From CAYUYM01 sp964449305 (lineage in GTDB: Bacteria; Bacteroidota; Ignavibacteria; SZUA-365; CAYQST01): a DNA stretch of 64,000 bases. Of this stretch, positions 17,987 through 25,944 are shown in pieces (the first letter of the stretch is position 1; every line of letters begins with the position of its first letter). The DNA is taken from assembly GCA_964449305.1 (NCBI GenBank), contig CAYUYM010000003.1:5577-69576 (forward strand). The letters run 5' to 3'. Both the position numbers and the translations under genes were made by a program. The notes beneath the pieces are model-generated. The model made no database searches and was not told the origin of the DNA. It saw only the letters and a list, made by a program, of their open reading frames with translations.

Positions 17987-20242
17987 ATGGATGGCAGTTC
18001 CATGAACGTCGCACATGATACGACCGCCTCTGTGACCCGAGCCCCATGGTGGGCACGGCAGGCCTACGACGCGCATCCCACGGTGTGGACGGCCTTCGGG
18101 TACTGGATCCTCGCCACGCTGACCTTCATCATCCAGCCCCAGGCATGGCTCTGGCCGGCCTCGGGCATCGCCATCGCCGCGGCACTGATCCAAGGGCCCC
18201 GTGCCTGGCAGGGCGTCGCTCTCGGCATCCTTCTCATGATCGGCACAGTGTGGGTTCTCGCACCAGGTCAGATGACCATGATCATGATTCCTGTTTCCAT
18301 CGCACTGGCCGCAGGCACCGCGCTTGCCACGCTGATCGCCGCGCTCTTGATCCGTCGATCCCGCAGTGGTTCCCTCGAGAGCCCGCTCGCCGTCCTGCAT
18401 TTCGGCGTGGTGACCATCGGCGCCTACAGCCTCCTCGTCGCTCTCCTGTTGTGGACGTTTGAACTGTTCTGGGGTGTGCACACCGGATATTTCCACCAAG
18501 TGATGAGCAACTACGCAGGGATCGTGATGGTTGCGCCGGTCTGCCTGTTCTGGTATGAATCGGCCCCCTCACGACTCACCATGCACAGAATGATCGAGCT
18601 GGCGGCCGTGCTTCTCCTCCTTGTCCTGTTCGGCATGCTCGTCTTCACCGACACCAACCTCGGGATACCCTTCTCCTTTCGGATTTCGAATCTCATACTC
18701 GTCCCCATCATGTATGCCGCTGTGCGCTTCGAACGCCAGTGGACAAGCATCCTGACGGCCATCGCGTTTCTCTTCATCTGGCTCGGCACCGCCCAGGGAA
18801 TGGGCACTTTTGCTGCAAATTACCAGAGCGGGGCCGATGACAGCGTGCAGATCTTCATCAGCTTTGTCGGGCTGCTTGTGCTCATGATCGGGTCGGTCTT
18901 CGAGCAACTCCACACGGCCCGGATCACCCTGAGCCGCAGCAACACCATGCTGGGGCAGGTGCTCAACGCCCTGCCGCTCTCGGTGTTCTGGAAGAACCGC
19001 GAGTCCATCTATCTCGGGTGCAATGAGAAATTCGCCCGCCTGGTGGGCGAGGAGGGCGTCCAGGGAATCGTCGGAAGAAGGGACGATGTGCTCGCCGTCC
19101 CGCGTCGCGACATTTCGGAGGTGTGGGCGGAGGACGCGGCCGTTGTGCAGCAGGGCATCATGAAACACATCATCGAATCCCAGCAGAACGCTGATGCTGA
19201 GGAACTGTGGATGGATATCACCAAGGTGCCGCTCCGGGACGATGCAGGAGAGATCTACGGTGTGCTGGGCATTCTCATGGACATCACCGAGAGAAAGATT
19301 GCCGAGCGGGACCTCGAAATGTCGGAGGAGCGCTTTCGCGGGATGTTCGATGCCGCCCCCTTCGCCATCATGATGGTGACCACCGACCATCGCATCCTCG
19401 AATGGAACAGGCAAGCCGAGCAGATGCTGGGGTACACTCGCGAGGAGGCTGTGGGGCGAACACCGTTCGATCTCTTCCTCGAGGAATCCTCCTTCGCTCC
19501 GGCAGAAGAGACGGTCAACGACATCATCGGTGCGGACAAGGCCGATGTGATGACCTTCAACGCCCGCCGTTCCGACGGCACCATCATCAACGTTGAATGG
19601 CGCATCACCACCATCCATGATTCCGAGGGGAACGTTGTCGCGACATTGAGCTCGGGCATCGACATCACCAACCGCCTGCGCGATGAAGCCCGCCTGCGGA
19701 CGTCGGAGGAGCGGCTCAAGGGCATCGTGGAGGCGGCTCCCTTCGCCCTCGTGATCTGGGAGATCGGATCGCGCATCGTGGAATGGAACCGCAAGGCCGA
19801 ACAGATGCTGGGGTGGAAGCGTGACGAGGTGCTCGGACGGAACTTCTTCGAACTCATCACTCCCGCTGATGCTCTTGCACCGATGCAGTCCTACGTGTAT
19901 CGCATCGTCAATCATGGCTACGAGGGCGCGGTGATGCACCGGAACCTGACCCGATCCGGCGAGGTCATCAGCGGAGAGTGGCGCAGCACCCTGCTGCACG
20001 ACGCTGACGGAAAGGCGCTCTTCGGCCTCTCGACGGGACACGACGTCACCGACCGCCTGCGCCGTGAGGATCAGCTCCGCCGGCAGATCGAGGAGCTCCA
20101 ACGCTGGCACGAACTGACACTGAATCGTGAGGGCCGCATCCAGCAACTGAAGCTGGAGGTGAATGACCTGCTCCTGCGTCTGGGTGAATCCGAACGCTAT
20201 GCGAGCGTCCGCCGGAAGGCGGATTCCGATCCGCCCCGGTGA
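17987..20242 (+). CDS. MASE1-PAS-PAS-PAS membrane sensor without output domain
   Basis: A 751-residue protein. The N-terminal part (about residues 20-310) has eight or so hydrophobic helices and resembles the MASE1 integral-membrane sensory domain ('AFGYWILA...WLWPASGIAIAAAL'). Three PAS domains follow, about 325-440, 445-560 and 570-685, two ending in the DITER/DITNR signature. The C-terminal 60 residues are a coiled coil ('EELQRWHELTLNREGRIQQL...VNDLLLRLG'), a sequence often seen between PAS domains and kinase cores. No kinase, GGDEF, EAL or other catalytic domain is present, so it must signal through a partner. The corrinoid protein start overlaps its stop codon (GTGA). An alternative start is ATG 18002. 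Confidence 0.88.
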   Translation: MDGSSMNVAHDTTASVTRAPWWARQAYDAHPTVWTAFGYWILATLTFIIQPQAWLWPASGIAIAAALIQGPRAWQGVALGILLMIGTVWVLAPGQMTMIMIPVSIALAAGTALATLIAALLIRRSRSGSLESPLAVLHFGVVTIGAYSLLVALLLWTFELFWGVHTGYFHQVMSNYAGIVMVAPVCLFWYESAPSRLTMHRMIELAAVLLLLVLFGMLVFTDTNLGIPFSFRISNLILVPIMYAAVRFERQWTSILTAIAFLFIWLGTAQGMGTFAANYQSGADDSVQIFISFVGLLVLMIGSVFEQLHTARITLSRSNTMLGQVLNALPLSVFWKNRESIYLGCNEKFARLVGEEGVQGIVGRRDDVLAVPRRDISEVWAEDAAVVQQGIMKHIIESQQNADAEELWMDITKVPLRDDAGEIYGVLGILMDITERKIAERDLEMSEERFRGMFDAAPFAIMMVTTDHRILEWNRQAEQMLGYTREEAVGRTPFDLFLEESSFAPAEETVNDIIGADKADVMTFNARRSDGTIINVEWRITTIHDSEGNVVATLSSGIDITNRLRDEARLRTSEERLKGIVEAAPFALVIWEIGSRIVEWNRKAEQMLGWKRDEVLGRNFFELITPADALAPMQSYVYRIVNHGYEGAVMHRNLTRSGEVISGEWRSTLLHDADGKALFGLSTGHDVTDRLRREDQLRRQIEELQRWHELTLNREGRIQQLKLEVNDLLLRLGESERYASVRRKADSDPPR

Positions 20243-20946
20243 AGCACGCACGTCCAACCACGGAACACATCATGGACATCCTGGACCAGGTTCTCAATGC
20301 CATACGCCGCGCTGATCGGGAGGCGGCTGTCACGCTCTTGAAATCGTGGGCCGACACCCACGGCTACGAACCCCTCCACAGCAAGGTTCTGGAACCCCTC
20401 CTCTCGCGCATCGGTCATGATTGGTGCGAGGAGCAGATGTTCAGCCTCGCCCAGGTGTACGTATCCGCGAAGGTGACGGAAGACATGCTCACCATCATCG
20501 CGCAGAAGCGCGCTCCGTCTGCCCCGACAGTCGTCACACAGGGACCGGTGATCCTGGGCAACATCGAGGATGATTTCCACCCGCTTGGACGCCGCATTGT
20601 CGCGAACTTCCTCCGGATCGATGGCTGGGAGGTGATCGACCTCGGGAACGACGTGCCACCTGCCACCTTTGTGGACACCGCCGTCGGGGCCGGCGCCCGC
20701 GTCATCGGTGTGTCGGCCATGATCATGAGCAACGCGCTGAACATCATGCGCGTTCGTGAGGAGATCGGCCGCCAGGGCATGACAGGAAGAATCCAGCTCG
20801 CGGTGGGTGGGGCCGTGTTCGTGGTGTCCCCGGGGCTGGTCGCCGATGTGGGAGGCGATGGTACGAGCTCCAGCGCCCTTGGGGCAGGCAAGCTGTTCTC
20901 GCGTCTCTGGCAGGCGGCAGTGCATCACGAGGAGGTGACCACATGA
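20239..20946 (+). CDS. Cobalamin (corrinoid)-binding protein
   Basis: A 235-residue corrinoid protein of two parts. An N-terminal helical bundle (about residues 12-90) contains 'IGHDWCEEQMFSLAQVYVSA'. The C-terminal Rossmann-like B12-binding domain (about 100-225) has 'EDDFHPLG', the DxHxxG motif whose His (residue 114) is the lower axial ligand, then 'GVSAMIMSN' and 'VGGAVF' for the nucleotide tail. The fold is that of MtaC/MtbC-type corrinoid proteins and of CarH-type sensors. The GTG start overlaps the preceding stop codon (GTGA); ATG 20272 (MDILDQV) is an alternative. The next gene also overlaps, so expression is coupled to the sensor and to the UroD-like protein. Confidence 0.92.
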   Translation: MKHARPTTEHIMDILDQVLNAIRRADREAAVTLLKSWADTHGYEPLHSKVLEPLLSRIGHDWCEEQMFSLAQVYVSAKVTEDMLTIIAQKRAPSAPTVVTQGPVILGNIEDDFHPLGRRIVANFLRIDGWEVIDLGNDVPPATFVDTAVGAGARVIGVSAMIMSNALNIMRVREEIGRQGMTGRIQLAVGGAVFVVSPGLVADVGGDGTSSSALGAGKLFSRLWQAAVHHEEVTT

Positions 20947-21968
20947 CCAGCATGGAACGAGTCCTTGCCGCCGTCACCGGCCAGCCGGCCGACCGCCGCG
21001 CCTTCGTCCCCGTCCTCGGTCTCTATGGCGCCCGTCTCACAGGCTGTCCGACGGAAAGATACTTCACCGATCCGGCGGCCTTTGTCGATGGGCAGAGGGC
21101 CGTGCGTGAGGCGATTCATCCCGATCTGCTGATGGCCCCGCTGGCGTTCGCGGCGCTTGGCGCCTCCTTTGGCGGCAGGCTGCATCACCGCGCCAACGAC
21201 GTCCCCCAGTTGAAAAGCCCGGCCGTCCTGTCCGCCGACGAGTGGGATCACATCACCTTCCCCGATGTCCTCCAGAATCCCCACCTCGCGTACTTCCACG
21301 ACACCATCCGCCTGATGGCGGCGGAGTTCGGTCGCGACATCCCCATCGCCATGGTCATCCCGGAACCGGCCGCCTTCCCGGAACTGGTGATGGGCCTCGA
21401 GGGTTGGCTGCAGACCATCCTCTTCGACATCGACACAGCACGAGCCATCATGGAACGGCTGGCGCCATTCTACATCAGGCTCGTCAACAGCGTCTTTGAG
21501 GACGGCGCCACGATTGTCGCCATGCCCAGCGGATCGGTGTCGCCGGCCATTCTTCCGCGAGAGCTCGTGTCCGCCTTCTCCCGTCCCATCATCGAGAGCA
21601 TCCTTGCAGGGATTCATGGGCCCGTGCTCATCCACAACGTTGGTGCCCGACTCCTGCCGCATCTCGATCTGCTCCTCGATCTGCCGTCCGTGGTCGGGTT
21701 CATCCTGGATCAACAGGACCCGGTCGACGAGGCACGAAGAATCGCCGGGCCCGGACCCGTGCTCGTCGGCGGCATCGACTGCACCACGCTTGGACGCATG
21801 TCGCTCGACGAGATCACTGCGCATTGCACCTCCCTGCTGCATGCTCGAAGCCACGATCCCCGTTTCATGCTCGGGACCTCCGGGCCTGATGTGGCCTGGG
21901 ACACGCCTCTGGAGAACATCCTCGCCATGCGGCACTGCGTCATGAACAGTGATGGAGGAGGGTCGTGA
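20943..21968 (+). CDS. UroD/MtaA-fold protein with missing zinc-ligand cysteines
   Basis: A 341-residue member of the uroporphyrinogen decarboxylase / cobamide methyltransferase family: the TIM-barrel signatures 'GLYGARLTG', 'GPVLIHNVG', 'VGGIDCTTLG' and 'DTPLENI' are in order. In MtaA/MtbA methyltransferases a zinc ion is bound by H-x-C plus a C-terminal Cys. Here the motif is H231-N-V233 and the C-terminal site reads 'GTSGPD' (Ser near 313), so two of the three ligands appear lost. A normal thiol methyltransferase reaction is therefore doubtful. Its partner is the overlapping corrinoid gene (ATGA). A structural or sensing role is inferred. Confidence 0.87.
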   Translation: MTSMERVLAAVTGQPADRRAFVPVLGLYGARLTGCPTERYFTDPAAFVDGQRAVREAIHPDLLMAPLAFAALGASFGGRLHHRANDVPQLKSPAVLSADEWDHITFPDVLQNPHLAYFHDTIRLMAAEFGRDIPIAMVIPEPAAFPELVMGLEGWLQTILFDIDTARAIMERLAPFYIRLVNSVFEDGATIVAMPSGSVSPAILPRELVSAFSRPIIESILAGIHGPVLIHNVGARLLPHLDLLLDLPSVVGFILDQQDPVDEARRIAGPGPVLVGGIDCTTLGRMSLDEITAHCTSLLHARSHDPRFMLGTSGPDVAWDTPLENILAMRHCVMNSDGGGS

Positions 21969-22573
21969 GCGCTTCCATCGAGAATGTCACCGTCATCAGC
22001 TGCTCGGTGTTTCAATCGGAGCTGGAGGTGCTGCGTGACAGGCACTGGCCGGGCCTGCGCATGCGGTACATCAGGTCGCATCTCCATGTGCGTCCGGTAA
22101 AGCTGTCGGAATGTGTGGAAGCAATGGTCGATGAGGAGCTCGCCCTGGGGCGGCACGTCCTGCTGGTCTATGGCGATTGCTTCTGGCGCATGCTGGAGAT
22201 CATGTCAAAGCACCGTGTGCAGCGGATCGACACCATCAACTGCTGCCAGCAGATGCTTGGGCGCTGCGACTACCGTGCACTGGCACACGACGGCGCCTTC
22301 TTCCTGCTGCCTGAATGGGCTTCCAACTGGCGGGAGGTGTTCACCGTCGATCTCGGTCTGGACCGGAGCACGGCCCACGAGGTGATGAGCGACATGCACA
22401 CCAGGCTGGTCTTTCTCGACACCGGTGTCCGCCCGGTGCCCGTGGAGGATCTCGAGGCGTGCTCCGAGTTCTGCGGGCTGCCCTGGTCGGTGGTTCAGGT
22501 GCCACTCAACACGCTCCACGACGCCCTGCAATCCTCCCTCACCACACTGCTTTCCATCGGAGACGCGGCATGA
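21965..22573 (+). CDS. DUF1638 family protein
   Basis: A 202-residue protein with the DUF1638 layout: an N-terminal strand with Cys ('VISCSVFQSELEVL'), a central 'RSHLHVRPVKLSECV', 'VLLVYGDCFWRM', 'DTINCCQQMLG' and 'FFLLPEWASNWREVF'. The family occurs in loci for corrinoid-dependent methyl transfer, often beside UroD-type and B12-binding proteins; its reaction is unknown. Several conserved Cys residues could bind a metal. The GTG start overlaps the UroD-like stop codon (GTGA), and the following kinase ATG overlaps its own stop codon (ATGA), so it is embedded in the signalling operon. Confidence 0.87.
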   Translation: MSASIENVTVISCSVFQSELEVLRDRHWPGLRMRYIRSHLHVRPVKLSECVEAMVDEELALGRHVLLVYGDCFWRMLEIMSKHRVQRIDTINCCQQMLGRCDYRALAHDGAFFLLPEWASNWREVFTVDLGLDRSTAHEVMSDMHTRLVFLDTGVRPVPVEDLEACSEFCGLPWSVVQVPLNTLHDALQSSLTTLLSIGDAA

Positions 22574-25500
22574 GTTCCTTCGTCGATCGTGATGACCCCG
22601 CATCCAACGCGGTGACGCTCGACATCCTGAACGCGGTGTTGTCGCAGGCCGACCATCCTGCGGAGATGGGCATGTACCTCACGCAGGAGCTTCGATCCCT
22701 GTCCGGCGCCAGATGCGTGTACTTCATCCAATGCGATCATCATGCCGCCGGCGAACACCGTGTTGTCAGCGTCAACCCGGAACGACGGCGGGAGTGGGCG
22801 GGATCCGCGGCGATGCAACGGCTGTACAATCTGGCACATGCCCGGTCCGAACCGTTTCTCATCCGCTCCACGGATGGCAGCGATGTGGCGACGACCCTCG
22901 CCAGCGAGGGCTTTGCGCTGTCGCTCACCGTGCCCCTGCTCATCGGCGACCGACGTGAGGGGGCGATGATCCTGCTCGGCCTCCCCGATGGCCGGCACCT
23001 CGACGCCACCATCGACCTGCTGAACCGGCTCTCCCCGGCCGTCGCCCTCATCCTGCGCAATGCCATCATGTACGAGGAGCAGGATCGCATCATCCACGAA
23101 CGCACCGCCGATCTTGAACGGGCCAATGCCCGACTCAAGGCGGAACTCGATGATCGGACGCGCATGGAACAGGAGCTGCGTGCCCACGAACAGGAGATCC
23201 AGCGGCTCCTCACCTCCTCGGAACAATCGCGCCTGGCTCTTCTGGGAATCCTTGAGGATCAACGGCTCACCGAGGACCAGCTCCGGACAAGCGAAAGCCG
23301 CTACCGCCTGGTGGCGGAAAACACCAGCGACGTCGTCTGGACCCTGAACGCCGACACAATGAAGTTCACCTACGTCAGCCCCTCCGTCCACCTCCTCCGC
23401 GGCTGGACCGCCCAGGAGGTGCTGGAGCAGCGTGCCGATGAGGTGATGACCCCTGAATCGTTCGCTGTTGTTCAGGAAAGCCTCGGGCAGGCAATACAGG
23501 AGTTCTTTCGCAATGGCGGACAGGATGTCTACGGAATCTACCTGGTGGAGCAGACCCGTCGGGACGGCTCCACGGTGTGGACCGAGGTGTCATCCACCCT
23601 GCGTCGATCGGAGCAGGGACACATCGAGGTGATCGGCATCACGCGCGACATCACCGAACGCAGGCGGGCACAGGAGGAGCTGCGGGAACGCGAGGAGCGT
23701 CTGCGACTCGTCGTGTCCAACCTTCCCATGATCCTCTTCTCTGTCGACTCCGCAGGCAGCTTCACCTTTGCCCAGGGCATGGGGCTCGACTCGGTGGGGA
23801 TGAAACCTGCGGACTTCATCGGGCACACATTCGCCGACCTCTTCGGCGCCATCCCCAGCGCCATGGAACATGTGCGCGAAGCCATGCAGGGCCTTCAAAG
23901 CTACGACCAGCACTTCATCTTTGACACATGGTTCGAGGTCTGGTACCAGCCCTCGAGGACGGAGACCGGCGACATCACAGGCACCATCGGCATCATGGTG
24001 GACATCTCCGAGCGCAAGCAGCAGCAGGAGGAACTGCGCATCAAGAACGAGCGGCTTCGCATCATGGTGTCCAACCTCCCGATGATGCTCTTCAACCTCA
24101 ATCGCGGGGGGCAATTCACACTCATCGAGGGGCGGGCGCTGAACTTCAGCCCGGATCGCGTGAACGAACTCATCGGGAAATCCGCCTTCGATTTCTTCCG
24201 TGATCACCCCACCATGCCTGGGTACATCCGGCGCGCCCTGCAGGGGGAGTTCCTCCACGTCGAAACCACCATCCTCGGGCTCTGGCATGAGCTCTGGTGC
24301 GTCCCCGCACTCGACACCGATGGAACGATCAGTGGCACCATCGGCATCGTGATGGACATCTCCGAGCGCCGTGCCGCGGAGCAGGAGCTGGAACGTTACC
24401 GCTCCAACCTCGAGAGCATCATCGTGGAGCGGACGGCCGAACTCGCCGTGGCCAAGGAGGCGGCGGAGGACGCGAACCGTGCCAAGAGCATGTTCCTCGC
24501 GAGCATGTCGCACGAGATTCGCACACCGATGAACTCCATCATCGGATTCTCCGAACTCCTTTCCGCATCCATCAACGACCCGCGGCAGCGGTCACAGATC
24601 GAATCCATCCGCTCCAGCAGCAAGACTCTTCTTGCCATCATCAACGACATCCTCGACCTCTCCAAGATCGAGGCTGGCAAGATGATCATTCAAAACGAAC
24701 ACGTCGACGTCCCTCGTGTGGTGCGTGATCTTGAGACAATGTTCACGCTGCGGACAAGGGAGAAGGGTGTCGACTTCCACGTCACCATCGGCGAAGCGAT
24801 CCCCCCCGCCATCGTGATCGACGAAGTCCGCCTCCGCCAGATCCTGTTCAACCTCCTCGGCAACGCGGTGAAGTTCACCGAGGCTGGCACGGTGCATCTG
24901 TCTGTGGCCGTCGAATCCAGGGATGGCATCGAGCTGGATCTCCTGCTGGTGATCGAGGATACGGGCATCGGAATTCCACCGGATCAACAGGAGAAGATCT
25001 TCGAGGCGTTCAACCAGCAGGAAGGGCAGCGGGCGATGGTCTACGGCGGCACGGGCCTTGGGTTGACCATCACGAAGCGCCTCGTGGAGATGATGAACGG
25101 GCGTATCGACGTCTGGAGCGAGCCCGGACGCGGAAGCCGCTTCACCATACGCTTCAGCAACATCCAGTTTTCGGAGGCTCAGATCATCATCGACGAGGAG
25201 GATTCCTTCGATCCCGAAGAGGTCATTTTCGCGGAAGCCTGCGTCCTCATCGTGGACGACGACGCTCCGACACGGCGGCTCCTCATCGATCTGCTCGGGC
25301 ACTCACCACTCACCATCATCCAGGCGGCCGATGGGATTGAGGCCGTCGACATGGCCGTCAAACACCATCCCGAGCTCATCATTATGGATCTGCGCATGCC
25401 GCGGATGAACGGCATCACCGCCACGAACATCATCAGAAGCCAGGAGGCGACACGCGCCATCCCCATCATCGCCTGTTCGGCATCCGCCCCCATGGTCATG

Positions 25501-25941
25501 GATGAAAAGAATGCGGGGATCATCTTCGATGAGTTTCTCACCAAACCCGTGAATGTCCGCGAGCTCATCGAGCGCATGAAGAAATACCTGCCCCATCGCA
25601 CCGGTGAGGATCGGCTTCAACCGCCACCAGTCTCTCCCACAGTCCCCCGCGTCCCCCGCACCCGGGAGGAGATGGAGCACCTTCAGGACTTCATCAACAT
25701 CCTGGGACAGCAGTTCATGCCGCAATTCCAGGAGGCGGCACGGAGGCAGGTCGTCGACCAGATCGAGGCGCTGGCCCGCGATGTCATCGCCCTGGCCGAG
25801 AGGGAGCACTGCGACGAGCTCGTCACCTATGCCCACGGGGTCATGAGCATGGCGGAGAACTTTGAAATCGACAGATTGATGATGGCCGTACAGGCATTCC
25901 CCGATGTGATCTCCCATCTCAAATCGTATCTGGAGAATTGA
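22570..25941 (+). CDS. GAF-PAS3 hybrid histidine kinase with receiver domain
   Basis: A soluble 1123-residue hybrid kinase. A GAF-like domain occupies about residues 20-175, then a coiled coil to about 245. Three PAS domains follow (about 245-370, 375-490 and 495-610). HisKA carries His 648 in 'SMSHEIRTPMNSI'; HATPase_c has 'NLLGNAVKF', 'DTGIGI' and 'GGTGLGL'; the receiver domain has phospho-acceptor Asp 940 in 'IIMDLRMPRMNG'. A helical C-terminal domain (about 1000-1123) resembles a histidine-phosphotransfer-like bundle but has no obvious acceptor His. PAS2 and PAS3 begin with near-identical 'SNLPMxLF' seams, implying internal duplication. ATG 22570 overlaps the DUF1638 stop codon; the frame is open further upstream. 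Confidence 0.93.
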   Translation: MSSFVDRDDPASNAVTLDILNAVLSQADHPAEMGMYLTQELRSLSGARCVYFIQCDHHAAGEHRVVSVNPERRREWAGSAAMQRLYNLAHARSEPFLIRSTDGSDVATTLASEGFALSLTVPLLIGDRREGAMILLGLPDGRHLDATIDLLNRLSPAVALILRNAIMYEEQDRIIHERTADLERANARLKAELDDRTRMEQELRAHEQEIQRLLTSSEQSRLALLGILEDQRLTEDQLRTSESRYRLVAENTSDVVWTLNADTMKFTYVSPSVHLLRGWTAQEVLEQRADEVMTPESFAVVQESLGQAIQEFFRNGGQDVYGIYLVEQTRRDGSTVWTEVSSTLRRSEQGHIEVIGITRDITERRRAQEELREREERLRLVVSNLPMILFSVDSAGSFTFAQGMGLDSVGMKPADFIGHTFADLFGAIPSAMEHVREAMQGLQSYDQHFIFDTWFEVWYQPSRTETGDITGTIGIMVDISERKQQQEELRIKNERLRIMVSNLPMMLFNLNRGGQFTLIEGRALNFSPDRVNELIGKSAFDFFRDHPTMPGYIRRALQGEFLHVETTILGLWHELWCVPALDTDGTISGTIGIVMDISERRAAEQELERYRSNLESIIVERTAELAVAKEAAEDANRAKSMFLASMSHEIRTPMNSIIGFSELLSASINDPRQRSQIESIRSSSKTLLAIINDILDLSKIEAGKMIIQNEHVDVPRVVRDLETMFTLRTREKGVDFHVTIGEAIPPAIVIDEVRLRQILFNLLGNAVKFTEAGTVHLSVAVESRDGIELDLLLVIEDTGIGIPPDQQEKIFEAFNQQEGQRAMVYGGTGLGLTITKRLVEMMNGRIDVWSEPGRGSRFTIRFSNIQFSEAQIIIDEEDSFDPEEVIFAEACVLIVDDDAPTRRLLIDLLGHSPLTIIQAADGIEAVDMAVKHHPELIIMDLRMPRMNGITATNIIRSQEATRAIPIIACSASAPMVMDEKNAGIIFDEFLTKPVNVRELIERMKKYLPHRTGEDRLQPPPVSPTVPRVPRTREEMEHLQDFINILGQQFMPQFQEAARRQVVDQIEALARDVIALAEREHCDELVTYAHGVMSMAENFEIDRLMMAVQAFPDVISHLKSYLEN

Positions 25942-25944
25942 CTC

